10,706 nt of DNA from Smithella sp. (GTDB lineage Bacteria; Desulfobacterota; Syntrophia; Syntrophales; Smithellaceae): positions 1 through 10,706 of the forward strand of contig JAAZOZ010000140.1 in NCBI GenBank assembly GCA_012797505.1. Reading direction: 5' to 3'. Under the pieces are notes generated by a model. The model saw only the letters and a list, made by a program, of their open reading frames with translations, did no database searches and had not been told where the DNA came from. Positions 1 to 5,624 of this stretch are shown here, piece after piece. Position numbers and translations under genes: made by a program. The first letter of the stretch is position 1. Each line of letters begins with the position of its first letter.

Positions 1-32
1 GGCCGGGGTCCATAACTCATTGTAATTACTGG

Positions 33-52
33 ATACCGACCTTCGCCGGTAT
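33..52. repeat. Small palindromic (REP-like) repeat
   Basis: ATACCG (33-38) and CGGTAT (47-52) form a perfect 6-bp inverted repeat around a short loop containing CTTCG. The sequence resembles the dispersed 'GGATACCGGCCTTCGCCGGTATGAC' type palindromes that I recall from proteobacterial intergenic regions; that link is from memory and unverified. The repeat contains the first ATG (51-53) of the following open frame, which casts doubt on that codon as the real start. Confidence 0.45.
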
Positions 53-1010
53 GACAAAAAGGGTGCAAAAAAGACTTTTTACGAAACCGTCAAATTTGGT
101 GGACACATCACAGGAAAGAAACGAGCGATTCAGCATGGCGGATCGGGCCATTACCATCGGGTTCTGGCTCAACGCCATCCTGATGATCGTGAAACTTTTG
201 GCCGGTTATTATGGCGATTCCGAGGCTGTGTTTGCCGACGGCATTGAAAGCGCCTGCGATTTTGTGGCGATCATTTCCACGCTGATCGCCTTGAGAATCG
301 GTCGGAAAACCTTTGATGATGATCATCCTTACGGCCACGGCAAGGCGGAATGCATGGCCGCCATCATGGTTTCTCTGGTCATTTTTGCGGCAGGCTTCGG
401 GATTCTCTACAAGGCGGTCATGACGTTTGTCACGGGCCATTATCCCCAACCGCAGTTGATGGCCGTGGCGGCTGCTGCGGCGACCATTGTGATCAAGGAA
501 ATCCTTTTTCGCTACACGCGCCGTGTTGCCCGCAAACTGGAAAGCCCCGCTGTTGAAGCGGTATCCAAAGACCATCGCAAGGACGCGCTGACATCGGTGG
601 CGACGCTGATCGGTGTGACCGGCGCGTACTTCGGGTTTGCTTTTCTGGACCCGCTGGCCGCGGGACTGACCTCATTTTTTATTTTCTATATCGGGTGGGA
701 AACCCTGAAGAAAACCGTGCACGACCTGATGGATGGCCGGCCTCCCCAGAATGTCCTCAGTCAGATTTGTGATACCGCCTGCGAAATTTCAGGCGTCGAC
801 CGGGTCCACGAAATACGCGGACGGCGCTCCGGTCAATACCTGATCATTGATTTGAAACTGGAAATGGACCCGGAAATGACGGTAAGGCAGTCACATGAAA
901 TCGCCGATCAGGTTAAAAATCTGATCTTCAGCCGTTTTTCCAATGTCGGCGACGTCATGATTCACATCAATCCCAGCAATCAGGCGCACAAAGACTTGAT
1001 CCGGCTTTAA
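51..1010 (+). CDS. Cation diffusion facilitator (CDF) family metal/H+ antiporter
   Basis: Inner-membrane exporter of divalent metal ions, normally driven by proton antiport. The 319-residue frame has the CDF layout: about six hydrophobic segments between residues 34 and 219, the family motif HPYGHGK (92-98) between TM2 and TM3, and a cytoplasmic dimerisation domain (about 233-310) ending in an IHINPSN-type strand. The metal site is read as E66-x3-D70 in TM2 and D174-x3-D178 at the start of TM5, so the His of the zinc-type HxxxD pair is replaced by Asp. A DxxxD in TM5 is typical of manganese-type CDFs, so Mn is a possible substrate (inference). The start is uncertain: the ATG at 51 lies in a palindromic repeat without a Shine-Dalgarno. 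ATG 135 (residue 29, just before TM1) and GTG 63 or 102 are alternatives. It converges on the PhoH gene. Confidence 0.9.
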   Translation: MTKRVQKRLFTKPSNLVDTSQERNERFSMADRAITIGFWLNAILMIVKLLAGYYGDSEAVFADGIESACDFVAIISTLIALRIGRKTFDDDHPYGHGKAECMAAIMVSLVIFAAGFGILYKAVMTFVTGHYPQPQLMAVAAAAATIVIKEILFRYTRRVARKLESPAVEAVSKDHRKDALTSVATLIGVTGAYFGFAFLDPLAAGLTSFFIFYIGWETLKKTVHDLMDGRPPQNVLSQICDTACEISGVDRVHEIRGRRSGQYLIIDLKLEMDPEMTVRQSHEIADQVKNLIFSRFSNVGDVMIHINPSNQAHKDLIRL

Positions 1011-1026
1011 AAGGCAACGGGGGCGA

Positions 1027-1052
1027 GGACAGGGCATTTGCGCTCCCTGTCC
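1027..1052. terminator. Hairpin between convergent genes, possible bidirectional terminator
   Basis: GGACAGGG (1027-1034) and CCCTGTCC (1045-1052) form a perfect 8-bp stem with a 10-nt loop. It fills most of the 46-nt gap between the convergent CDF and PhoH genes. No long T tract follows on either strand, so it is a poor intrinsic terminator by the classical rule, although its position suits a shared transcript end. Confidence 0.45.
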
Positions 1053-1056
1053 GTTC

Positions 1057-2445
1057 TCACCAGCGTTCCAGGATTTCCTTGGTCAGCTCCGAACGGATGG
1101 CCTGATCCAGGTGCACGCTGCCGAAGAGGCGGCTCCCGGCCATTTTGGCGTTCAGCACGGAAAGCCCGTTGGAGCGCTCGTCCAGCCACGGGACGTCGAT
1201 CTGATCGTGGGAAAAGTCGCCGGTAAAAACCATTTTGGTGCCTTCGCCGCCGCGCGTCGCGATGGCTTTCACATGCGAAGGCGGCAGGTTCTGAATTTCG
1301 TCAACGATCACGAAGCATTTCTGAATGGAGCGGCCCCGGATTTTGTCCAGGTCCATCATCTCGATTTTTCCGTTGGTCAGCCACTCGTTGATCTTGTCCT
1401 TCATTTTTTCATCCACCAGTTCTTTGATCGCGTTGATGTTGTCGTGGATCGGGTGCATCCAGGGCTTCATCTTGGCGTCGATATCGCCCGGTGAATAGCC
1501 CAGCCGGTCTTTGTTGCCCAGCTGGATGGTTGCGCGGCTGACCAGAATCTGGCGGTAGCGGGAGGCCTGTTCGAAGGCGGCCAGAAGCGCCAGAAAGGTC
1601 TTGGCGGTTCCCGCCTTGCCCGTCAGCGCAACCAGCGGAACGGATGTGTCGCGCAGCAGATCCATGGCGATATACTGGCCCCAGTTGACGTCTCCGTTGT
1701 TGGACCTGGGCCTTACGCCCAGCAGATGAATGTCCTTGTCCACGATGCGGAAGTAGTCGCCCTTGCGCACCGCGGCGAAGGCGGGTCCCCAGGCCCCGTC
1801 GCGTTCGCAGTAGCAGACGATGCCCTCGTTGAGCAGGATCTGGCCCAGTTGCGCGGCCAATCGGGCTTCGGGAAGTTTCAGCGGAAAGGTTTTATCGGCA
1901 ATCCATTTCTTCTGAAGATTGACGGTGGTCCGGGGGGTGTGCTGCTGCTTGACCTCCGTTTCATCCATTTTGACGGATTGGACATCCATGCCGAAATTCA
2001 GGGCCAGCGTTTCCAGCGCGGCGTCCTGCGTGACGAGGATGACTTTTTCGGCCGGCAGCTTTTGCCGGGCGTAGAGCGCGGTAGCGATGATGCAGTGGTC
2101 GTTTTTGTCGATTTTGAGGTCAGCGTCCTTGGCCGCGCTGAAGTCGTAGGAGAAAAAGCGGACCGAACGGTCTTTGACCCGAAACAGATTGCGGACATTG
2201 CGAATGACGCTGCGGGCAATGTCCGCTTTGAAATCGTTTCCGGTTTTGTGGCTGTCCAGTTCCTCCCAGGTCGCGTAGGGAATTAAAACGCAGTTGCGTC
2301 CTCCCTGGCGAAGCTTCTCAAAAACATCCATCCCGTATTCCAGGGCGCTGGTATCCACGACAAAATATTTTTCCGGCGCCCCGTCCGCCGTCTGAACCGT
2401 CTTCTCTTCCGCCGCTTGAGCCTTGACTCTTTTCCCGTTCGTCAT
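1057..2445 (-). CDS. PIN domain-PhoH family ATPase (PhoH2 type)
   Basis: A 462-residue fusion of an N-terminal PIN ribonuclease domain (about 26-160) and a C-terminal PhoH ATPase domain (about 245-455), the architecture of PhoH2/YlaK proteins. Mycobacterial PhoH2 is reported as an RNA helicase/ribonuclease. PIN acidic residues are visible: D31 in VVDTSAL, E61/E62, D116 in KNDHCII and D141. The PhoH part has a Walker A-like GKAGTAKT (276-283), Walker B FVIVDEIQN (378-386), TGDFSHDQID (408-417) and a C-terminal RSEL. Ala281 stands where Walker A normally has Gly. The start is well supported: GGAG (2454-2457) lies 8 nt upstream of ATG 2445. A 76-codon frame ends in an ATGA overlap with this start (see findings). 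Stop TGA is at 1057-1059. It is probably cytoplasmic; its target RNA cannot be told from sequence. Confidence 0.92.
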   Translation of the reverse strand: MTNGKRVKAQAAEEKTVQTADGAPEKYFVVDTSALEYGMDVFEKLRQGGRNCVLIPYATWEELDSHKTGNDFKADIARSVIRNVRNLFRVKDRSVRFFSYDFSAAKDADLKIDKNDHCIIATALYARQKLPAEKVILVTQDAALETLALNFGMDVQSVKMDETEVKQQHTPRTTVNLQKKWIADKTFPLKLPEARLAAQLGQILLNEGIVCYCERDGAWGPAFAAVRKGDYFRIVDKDIHLLGVRPRSNNGDVNWGQYIAMDLLRDTSVPLVALTGKAGTAKTFLALLAAFEQASRYRQILVSRATIQLGNKDRLGYSPGDIDAKMKPWMHPIHDNINAIKELVDEKMKDKINEWLTNGKIEMMDLDKIRGRSIQKCFVIVDEIQNLPPSHVKAIATRGGEGTKMVFTGDFSHDQIDVPWLDERSNGLSVLNAKMAGSRLFGSVHLDQAIRSELTKEILERW

Positions 2446-2707
2446 GCCCCTCGCTCCCCGGTTGACGTGTTTGAAGTTATGGAATGCAGAATGTGTGAAG
2501 GCGCACCTCCAATGCCTGCGTCGGCAGAATTGTTGTGTGCCATTGTACCAAATTCGGAAATTTCGACAAGGAAAAATTGAACAGCTTTTTTCAACCCAGA
2601 TTTCCCATTAGATGATTTTGATCGAATCAACTGATTTGCGCGTGATAGTAGTTGAAAGAACGAACGTAACATGTTCCAATGGAAACCATTAGAAATACAT
2701 TATGCAT
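2446..2707. other. Intergenic region upstream of PhoH gene, left flank of IS
   Basis: This AT-richer spacer separates the PhoH start from the left end of the insertion sequence. Before the IS arrived it was probably the shared upstream region of the divergent PhoH and yheU genes (inference). I see the PhoH ribosome binding site at 2454-2457 and a small inverted repeat AATGG/CCATT (2679-2691). I see no sigma-70 promoter pair that I would defend. An overlapping 76-codon frame on the minus strand (2442-2672) is discussed in findings. Confidence 0.5.
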
Positions 2708-2724
2708 CACTCTTGTCCAAATTA
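2708..2724 (+). repeat. IS left terminal inverted repeat
   Basis: CACTCTTGTCCAAATTA matches the reverse complement of 3967-3983 at 14 of 17 positions, with the core TGTCCAAA perfect. It lies about 100 nt before the transposase start. The outer boundary is uncertain by several bases because no target duplication confirms it. Confidence 0.6.
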
Positions 2725-2759
2725 GGTAAAGAAATAACAGCGCATGTTGAGCCCTGATT

Positions 2760-2768
2760 TGCTATATT
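2760..2768 (+). promoter_or_regulatory. Candidate extended -10 promoter of the transposase
   Basis: TGC-TATATT fits an extended -10 (TGnTATAAT, 5 of 6 in the hexamer) about 40 nt before the transposase ATG. No good -35 hexamer is present at 17 nt, as is common for extended -10 promoters. It lies inside the IS, so the element would carry its own weak promoter. Confidence 0.35.
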
Positions 2769-2808
2769 GGCTTTGCTACGAGCAAATACAGACAAGGAGG
2801 ACTCAACG

Positions 2809-3966
2809 ATGCAGAGATTTTGTAGCATATTCAGCCAGCTGTTACAATTATTTCCACGATTGGAATTTCAAAGCGCAGTGACAGCAACCAAGGCGGAGCG
2901 TCACATGCGTGGATTTACCTGCCGGGGTCAGTTTGTAAGCATGTTATTTTGCCAATTGGGTCGAGCGCATTCATTGCGGGAGATCACAAACGGATTGCGC
3001 AGCTGCGAGGGGAAGTTGAAACATTTAGGCATTGAAGCTCCCCAGCGGTCAACTTTGGCTTATGCGAATGAGCATCGATCCTGGAAGCTTTATGAGAAGG
3101 TATTTTTCAATCTTTTGGAGACATGTCGGCAACAGGTTAAGGGCAAGAAGAAATTTCGATTCAAGAACAAATTGGTAAGTTTAGATTCGACCACCATTGA
3201 TTTGTGTCTTTCGATGTATGACTGGGCAAAGTTTCGGCGGGCCAAGGGCGCTGTAAAACTTCATTTGGTGTTGGATCATGATGGGTATTTGCCTTGTTTT
3301 GCTCACATTACGGATGGGAAATGCCATGATGTGAAAGTTGCCCATACATTAAGGTTTGAATCCGGAACCATCGTGGTGGATGATCGCGGGTATAATGATT
3401 ACAAGCTTTTCAGCAAATGGACGGAACAGGGTGTCTATTTTGTAACCCGGAGGAAGGATAATGCGGTCTATGAAGTAACCGAAACCAGAGAGATTCCCCA
3501 AAACCGTTCGATTCTCAGTGATGAAATCATCCAATTGACCGGTGAAGCGGGCAAAAAATGTCCATGCCTGTTACGCAGGGTGACCTACTATAATGCAGAC
3601 AAGGATGAGACATTCGTTTATCTGACCAATCATTTGAAGTTGGGGGCAACCACCATTGTTTCCATCTACAAAGATCGCTGGCAGATGGAGCTGTTTTTTA
3701 AAGCATTGAAACAGAATCTTAAGATTAAAACGTTTGTAGGCACATCGGCCAATGCGGTGAAGATTCAAATTTGGACAGCATTGATTGTCATGCTGATGCT
3801 TCGTTACCTGCAGTTGAAAGCATCCTTTGGCTGGTCGCTTTCCAATTTGGTGGCCATTCTCCGGATGAATCTCTTTGTGCATCGTGATCTCTGGACATGG
3901 CTTGATAATCCTTATGAAGGACCGCCCTTATCCACCATGCAACCGCAGGCGAAATTACAATTCTGA
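2809..3966 (+). CDS. IS4-family DDE transposase
   Basis: A 385-residue transposase catalysing cut-and-paste movement of the surrounding IS. The start at ATG 2809 is chosen because a strong AAGGAGG (2794-2800) sits 8 nt upstream; the frame stays open to 2767, but those extra 14 codons lie upstream of this site. The N-terminal part (about 1-70) resembles the DUF4372 domain of one IS4 subgroup (SQLLQLFPRLEF). Catalytic residues are visible: D126 in SLDSTTID, D192 before RGY, and E294 within the IS4 signature Y-(2)-R-(3)-E-(6)-K (Y287, R290, E294, K301). The length is normal for the family and no frameshift or internal stop is present, so it may be functional. Stop TGA (3964-3966) directly abuts the right inverted repeat. 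Confidence 0.93.
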   Translation: MQRFCSIFSQLLQLFPRLEFQSAVTATKAERHMRGFTCRGQFVSMLFCQLGRAHSLREITNGLRSCEGKLKHLGIEAPQRSTLAYANEHRSWKLYEKVFFNLLETCRQQVKGKKKFRFKNKLVSLDSTTIDLCLSMYDWAKFRRAKGAVKLHLVLDHDGYLPCFAHITDGKCHDVKVAHTLRFESGTIVVDDRGYNDYKLFSKWTEQGVYFVTRRKDNAVYEVTETREIPQNRSILSDEIIQLTGEAGKKCPCLLRRVTYYNADKDETFVYLTNHLKLGATTIVSIYKDRWQMELFFKALKQNLKIKTFVGTSANAVKIQIWTALIVMLMLRYLQLKASFGWSLSNLVAILRMNLFVHRDLWTWLDNPYEGPPLSTMQPQAKLQF

Positions 3967-3983
3967 TATTTTGGACAGCAGTG
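3967..3983 (-). repeat. IS right terminal inverted repeat
   Basis: Read on the minus strand this is CACTGCTGTCCAAAATA, matching the left end at 14 of 17 positions. It begins at the base after the transposase stop codon. The yheU Shine-Dalgarno candidate AAGG (3984-3987) starts immediately outside it. Confidence 0.6.
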
Positions 3984-3998
3984 AAGGTTGATATAAAA

Positions 3999-4244
3999 AT
4001 GGCGATCCATATCATTCCCGTCCATAAGCTCAGCGCTAAAGCCTTAAAAGGGGTTATCGAGGAATTTATTTCCAGAAATGGAACCGATTACGGCGCGGTT
4101 GAGGCTTCCCTGGAAACCAGTTTTCAACAGGTCAAAAACCGGCTGAAAGACGGATCGGCCGTTCTTGTTTTTGATGACGAGACGGAAACCACCAATATAT
4201 TTCCGGCGGATGATCCTGTTTTGAAAAAGCTGGATACACAGTAG
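3999..4244 (+). CDS. yheU: YheU family (UPF0270) small protein
   Basis: An 81-residue protein matching the YheU/UPF0270 pattern: an N-terminal strand, LSAKALKGVIEEF, the hallmark RNGTDYG, then a KNRLKDGSAVLVF stretch and ETTNIFP near the end. The family is best known from Gammaproteobacteria (E. coli YheU, about 72 residues) and has no established function that I can state. The start at ATG 3999 follows AAGG (3984-3987) by 11 nt. A GTG six codons upstream (3981) is in frame but lies inside the IS inverted repeat, so it is unlikely to be native. The IS sits directly upstream and has probably separated the gene from its original promoter; expression may now depend on read-through from the transposase. 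It converges on nth. Confidence 0.82.
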   Translation: MAIHIIPVHKLSAKALKGVIEEFISRNGTDYGAVEASLETSFQQVKNRLKDGSAVLVFDDETETTNIFPADDPVLKKLDTQ

Positions 4245-4309
4245 CCGGTTGATGAGGATATAGGAAACTATGGAATCATATCCATCGGCACAGAAAGAGT
4301 CCGTTGACC

Positions 4310-4966
4310 TCACCGGCTTACCGTCACCCCCACGCGGTCGCAGTAGCGGGAAACCGGACAGGCGCTGCAAACGGGCGAGACGGGTCTGCAGATTTTCCGT
4401 CCGAAAAACACCAAGAGCGTATTGTACATAATCCAGTATGGACGGGGAAGCTTGCCGCGCAGGGCCATTTCCGTTTCGTCTGGTGTCTTTGTTTTCACGT
4501 AGCCCAGACGGTTGGAAATCCGGTGAACGTGCGTGTCCACGCAAATACCGTCCTTCCCGTACGCCAGCGTAATCACCAGATTGGCCGTTTTCCTTCCGAC
4601 GCCCTTGATGCTCAGCAGGTCGTCCAGGTTGTCCGGCACTTTTGAACCGAACCGTTCGATCAGCTCCCGGCAGACGTGATGAATCGTTTTGGCCTTGTTG
4701 CGATAAAATCCCACCGGATAAATGGCTTCGGCAATTTTGGACTGCGGAACTTTCAGCATGGCCTCGGGCGTCACGGCAAGCGCCAGAAGACGGTCGGTGG
4801 CCTCGGCCGTGACCTCGTCTTTGGTGCGCAGGCTCAAGAGCGTGGACATCAGGATGACAAACGGATCGCGCTCGCTTTCGGCCAGGTGGGAAACGATGGG
4901 CATCTCCCCCAGATCCAGTTCCTTCTTCAGAATTCTGACGATCGGACGGATGTTTTCGTCTTTCAT
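4310..4966 (-). CDS. nth: Endonuclease III (DNA glycosylase/AP lyase)
   Basis: A 218-residue base-excision-repair enzyme that removes oxidised pyrimidines and cleaves the abasic site. The helix-hairpin-helix motif IKGVGRKTAN holds the catalytic lysine (K126), followed by CVDTHVHRISNR with the catalytic aspartate (D144). Four C-terminal cysteines (193, 200, 203, 209) have the C-x6-C-x2-C-x5-C spacing of the 4Fe-4S cluster. The start is put at ATG 4966 because the homologous region begins there; the frame is open to 5104, but the extra 46 residues look unlike the family. GGA upstream is about 14 nt away, so the ribosome binding site is weak. The E. coli SAQATD motif reads SLRTKD here (R47 where E. 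coli has Gln41). It is transcribed away from the kor operon and converges on yheU. Confidence 0.93.
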   Translation of the reverse strand: MKDENIRPIVRILKKELDLGEMPIVSHLAESERDPFVILMSTLLSLRTKDEVTAEATDRLLALAVTPEAMLKVPQSKIAEAIYPVGFYRNKAKTIHHVCRELIERFGSKVPDNLDDLLSIKGVGRKTANLVITLAYGKDGICVDTHVHRISNRLGYVKTKTPDETEMALRGKLPRPYWIMYNTLLVFFGRKICRPVSPVCSACPVSRYCDRVGVTVSR

Positions 4967-5091
4967 GTTTTGCGTCTGCTTTCCTTTTGAAATTTCCTGT
5001 TGGGGCCCCCTTTCCGGCGCCGGTTCATGACCGGTTCGAGGCCTCCCGGTATTATGACGAGACTTGTTGAAAAGCAAGTTTTTATCCGTAA

Positions 5092-5118
5092 ATACTCCGG
5101 GCATAGCGCTCGGAGTAT
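5092..5118. promoter_or_regulatory. Inverted repeat, possible operator
   Basis: ATACTCCG (5092-5099) and CGGAGTAT (5111-5118) are a perfect 8-bp inverted repeat around 11 bases that include AGCGCT. It lies between the nth start and the kor promoter, about 45 nt upstream of the -35. It could be an operator for a dimeric regulator or an RNA hairpin on the nth side. No T tract supports a terminator. Confidence 0.35.
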
Positions 5119-5162
5119 GGAGAATTATTAATAAAGGTCCGTTTTGACCGGCGTGTTTTTTC

Positions 5163-5189
5163 TTGACAGCGCTTTCTTATTCCTATAAT
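5163..5189 (+). promoter_or_regulatory. Sigma-70-like promoter of the kor operon
   Basis: A perfect TTGACA (5163-5168) and a perfect TATAAT (5184-5189) are separated by 15 nt, two fewer than the ideal 17. A transcript would start near 5196 and carry a leader of about 145-205 nt before korD. It is the best promoter match in the window and faces the operon. Confidence 0.65.
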
Positions 5190-5339
5190 GCCCAGTTTGC
5201 GCCTTCGCTCACGCAAGATGGAGTTTGGCACTTCAGGGACCTGGGGTTTTAGAGATCATCCCCGATCATCAAGCAAATTCAATCCATCCGGCGGAATGCT
5301 CCGCACAGCGCCGAATTCGCGGGGGAAATAAGAATATTC

Positions 5340-5624
5340 ATGCAGAAAACAAAAAAATATCCAATCAGTCAGACGGATGAGATCGGCCGCCGAAAAAGGA
5401 AAATGGGGCAGGTGATCGTGATTGAAGACCGCTGCAAGGGATGCGGTTTTTGCATCGCCAACTGTCCCCGGCAGGTGATGCGCCTCTCCTCTGCTTTCAA
5501 CAAGAAAGGGTATCATCCACCGGAAGTGGTGGACACCACCCGCTGTGTAAGCTGCCATTTTTGTGAAATTATTTGTCCGGAATTTGCGATTTACAGCGTA
5601 GAACATGAAGATTTCGAAGAGTGA
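5340..5624 (+). CDS. korD: 2-oxoglutarate:ferredoxin oxidoreductase, delta subunit (2x[4Fe-4S] ferredoxin)
   Basis: Small electron-transfer subunit that moves electrons from the thiamine diphosphate site toward external ferredoxin. Two complete 4Fe-4S motifs are present: C32-x2-C35-x2-C38-x3-C42-P and C69-x2-C72-x2-C75-x3-C79-P, numbered from ATG 5340. The first 21 residues are basic and unlike the family. ATG 5403 (residue 22, MGQVIVIEDRC) gives a typical KorD N-terminus, but its AAGGA is only 2 nt away, while ATG 5340 has only a GGGGGA about 14 nt upstream, so the start is open. It is the first gene of the operon. Its stop (5622-5624) overlaps a GTG of the korA frame by 3 nt. A generic ferredoxin is the alternative, but the following korABC genes make the subunit role strong. 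Confidence 0.88.
   Translation: MQKTKKYPISQTDEIGRRKRKMGQVIVIEDRCKGCGFCIANCPRQVMRLSSAFNKKGYHPPEVVDTTRCVSCHFCEIICPEFAIYSVEHEDFEE

Larger units (their letters stand above)
2708..3983 (+). mobile_element. IS4-family insertion sequence, apparently complete
   Basis: About 1.28 kb bounded by imperfect terminal inverted repeats (14 of 17 bases match), with one full-length DDE transposase filling nearly all of it. Base composition is visibly lower in GC than the flanking genes, consistent with acquisition. The element lies between PhoH (minus) and yheU (plus), and its right end is about 15 nt upstream of the yheU start. I could not identify a target-site duplication: ...TTATGCAT on the left does not match AAGGTTGA on the right. 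Either the exact ends differ from my call, or the duplication has decayed or was lost by recombination. Confidence 0.8.
4967..5339. other. Divergent spacer between nth and the kor operon
   Basis: A 373-nt region without a convincing gene. It holds an 8-bp inverted repeat (5092-5118), a consensus-hexamer promoter on plus (5163-5189), and a long untranslated leader. The leader contains small stems TTGCG/CGCAA (5197-5216) and GCGGA/TCCGC (5291-5304), and a direct repeat GATCATC (5254-5260 and 5264-5270). A 37-codon plus-strand frame (5218-5331) lacks a ribosome binding site. I see no recognisable riboswitch. Confidence 0.6.

Noticed and set aside
1726..2286. A 186-codon plus-strand frame opposite the PIN-PhoH gene
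   Set aside because: It is a shadow of the PIN and linker region. There is no ribosome binding site or domain.
2700..3995. A target-site duplication flanking the IS
   Set aside because: I compared 7-12 bases outside several possible ends and found no convincing direct repeat, so none is reported.
4243..4320. Weak stems (GCCGGTT..CCGGC and ATGGA/TCCAT) between convergent yheU and nth
   Set aside because: The pairings are short or imperfect and no T run follows, so I do not call a terminator.
5062..5084. Short stem ACTTG/CAAGT followed by TTTTT, terminator-like on plus
   Set aside because: No plus-strand gene ends upstream of it (nth reads the other way) and the 5-bp stem is weak.
5218..5331. 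A 37-codon plus-strand frame in the kor leader
   Set aside because: No Shine-Dalgarno is present, the composition is Ser/Pro/Gly-rich and no family is recognisable. It is better explained as untranslated leader, although a leader peptide cannot be excluded.
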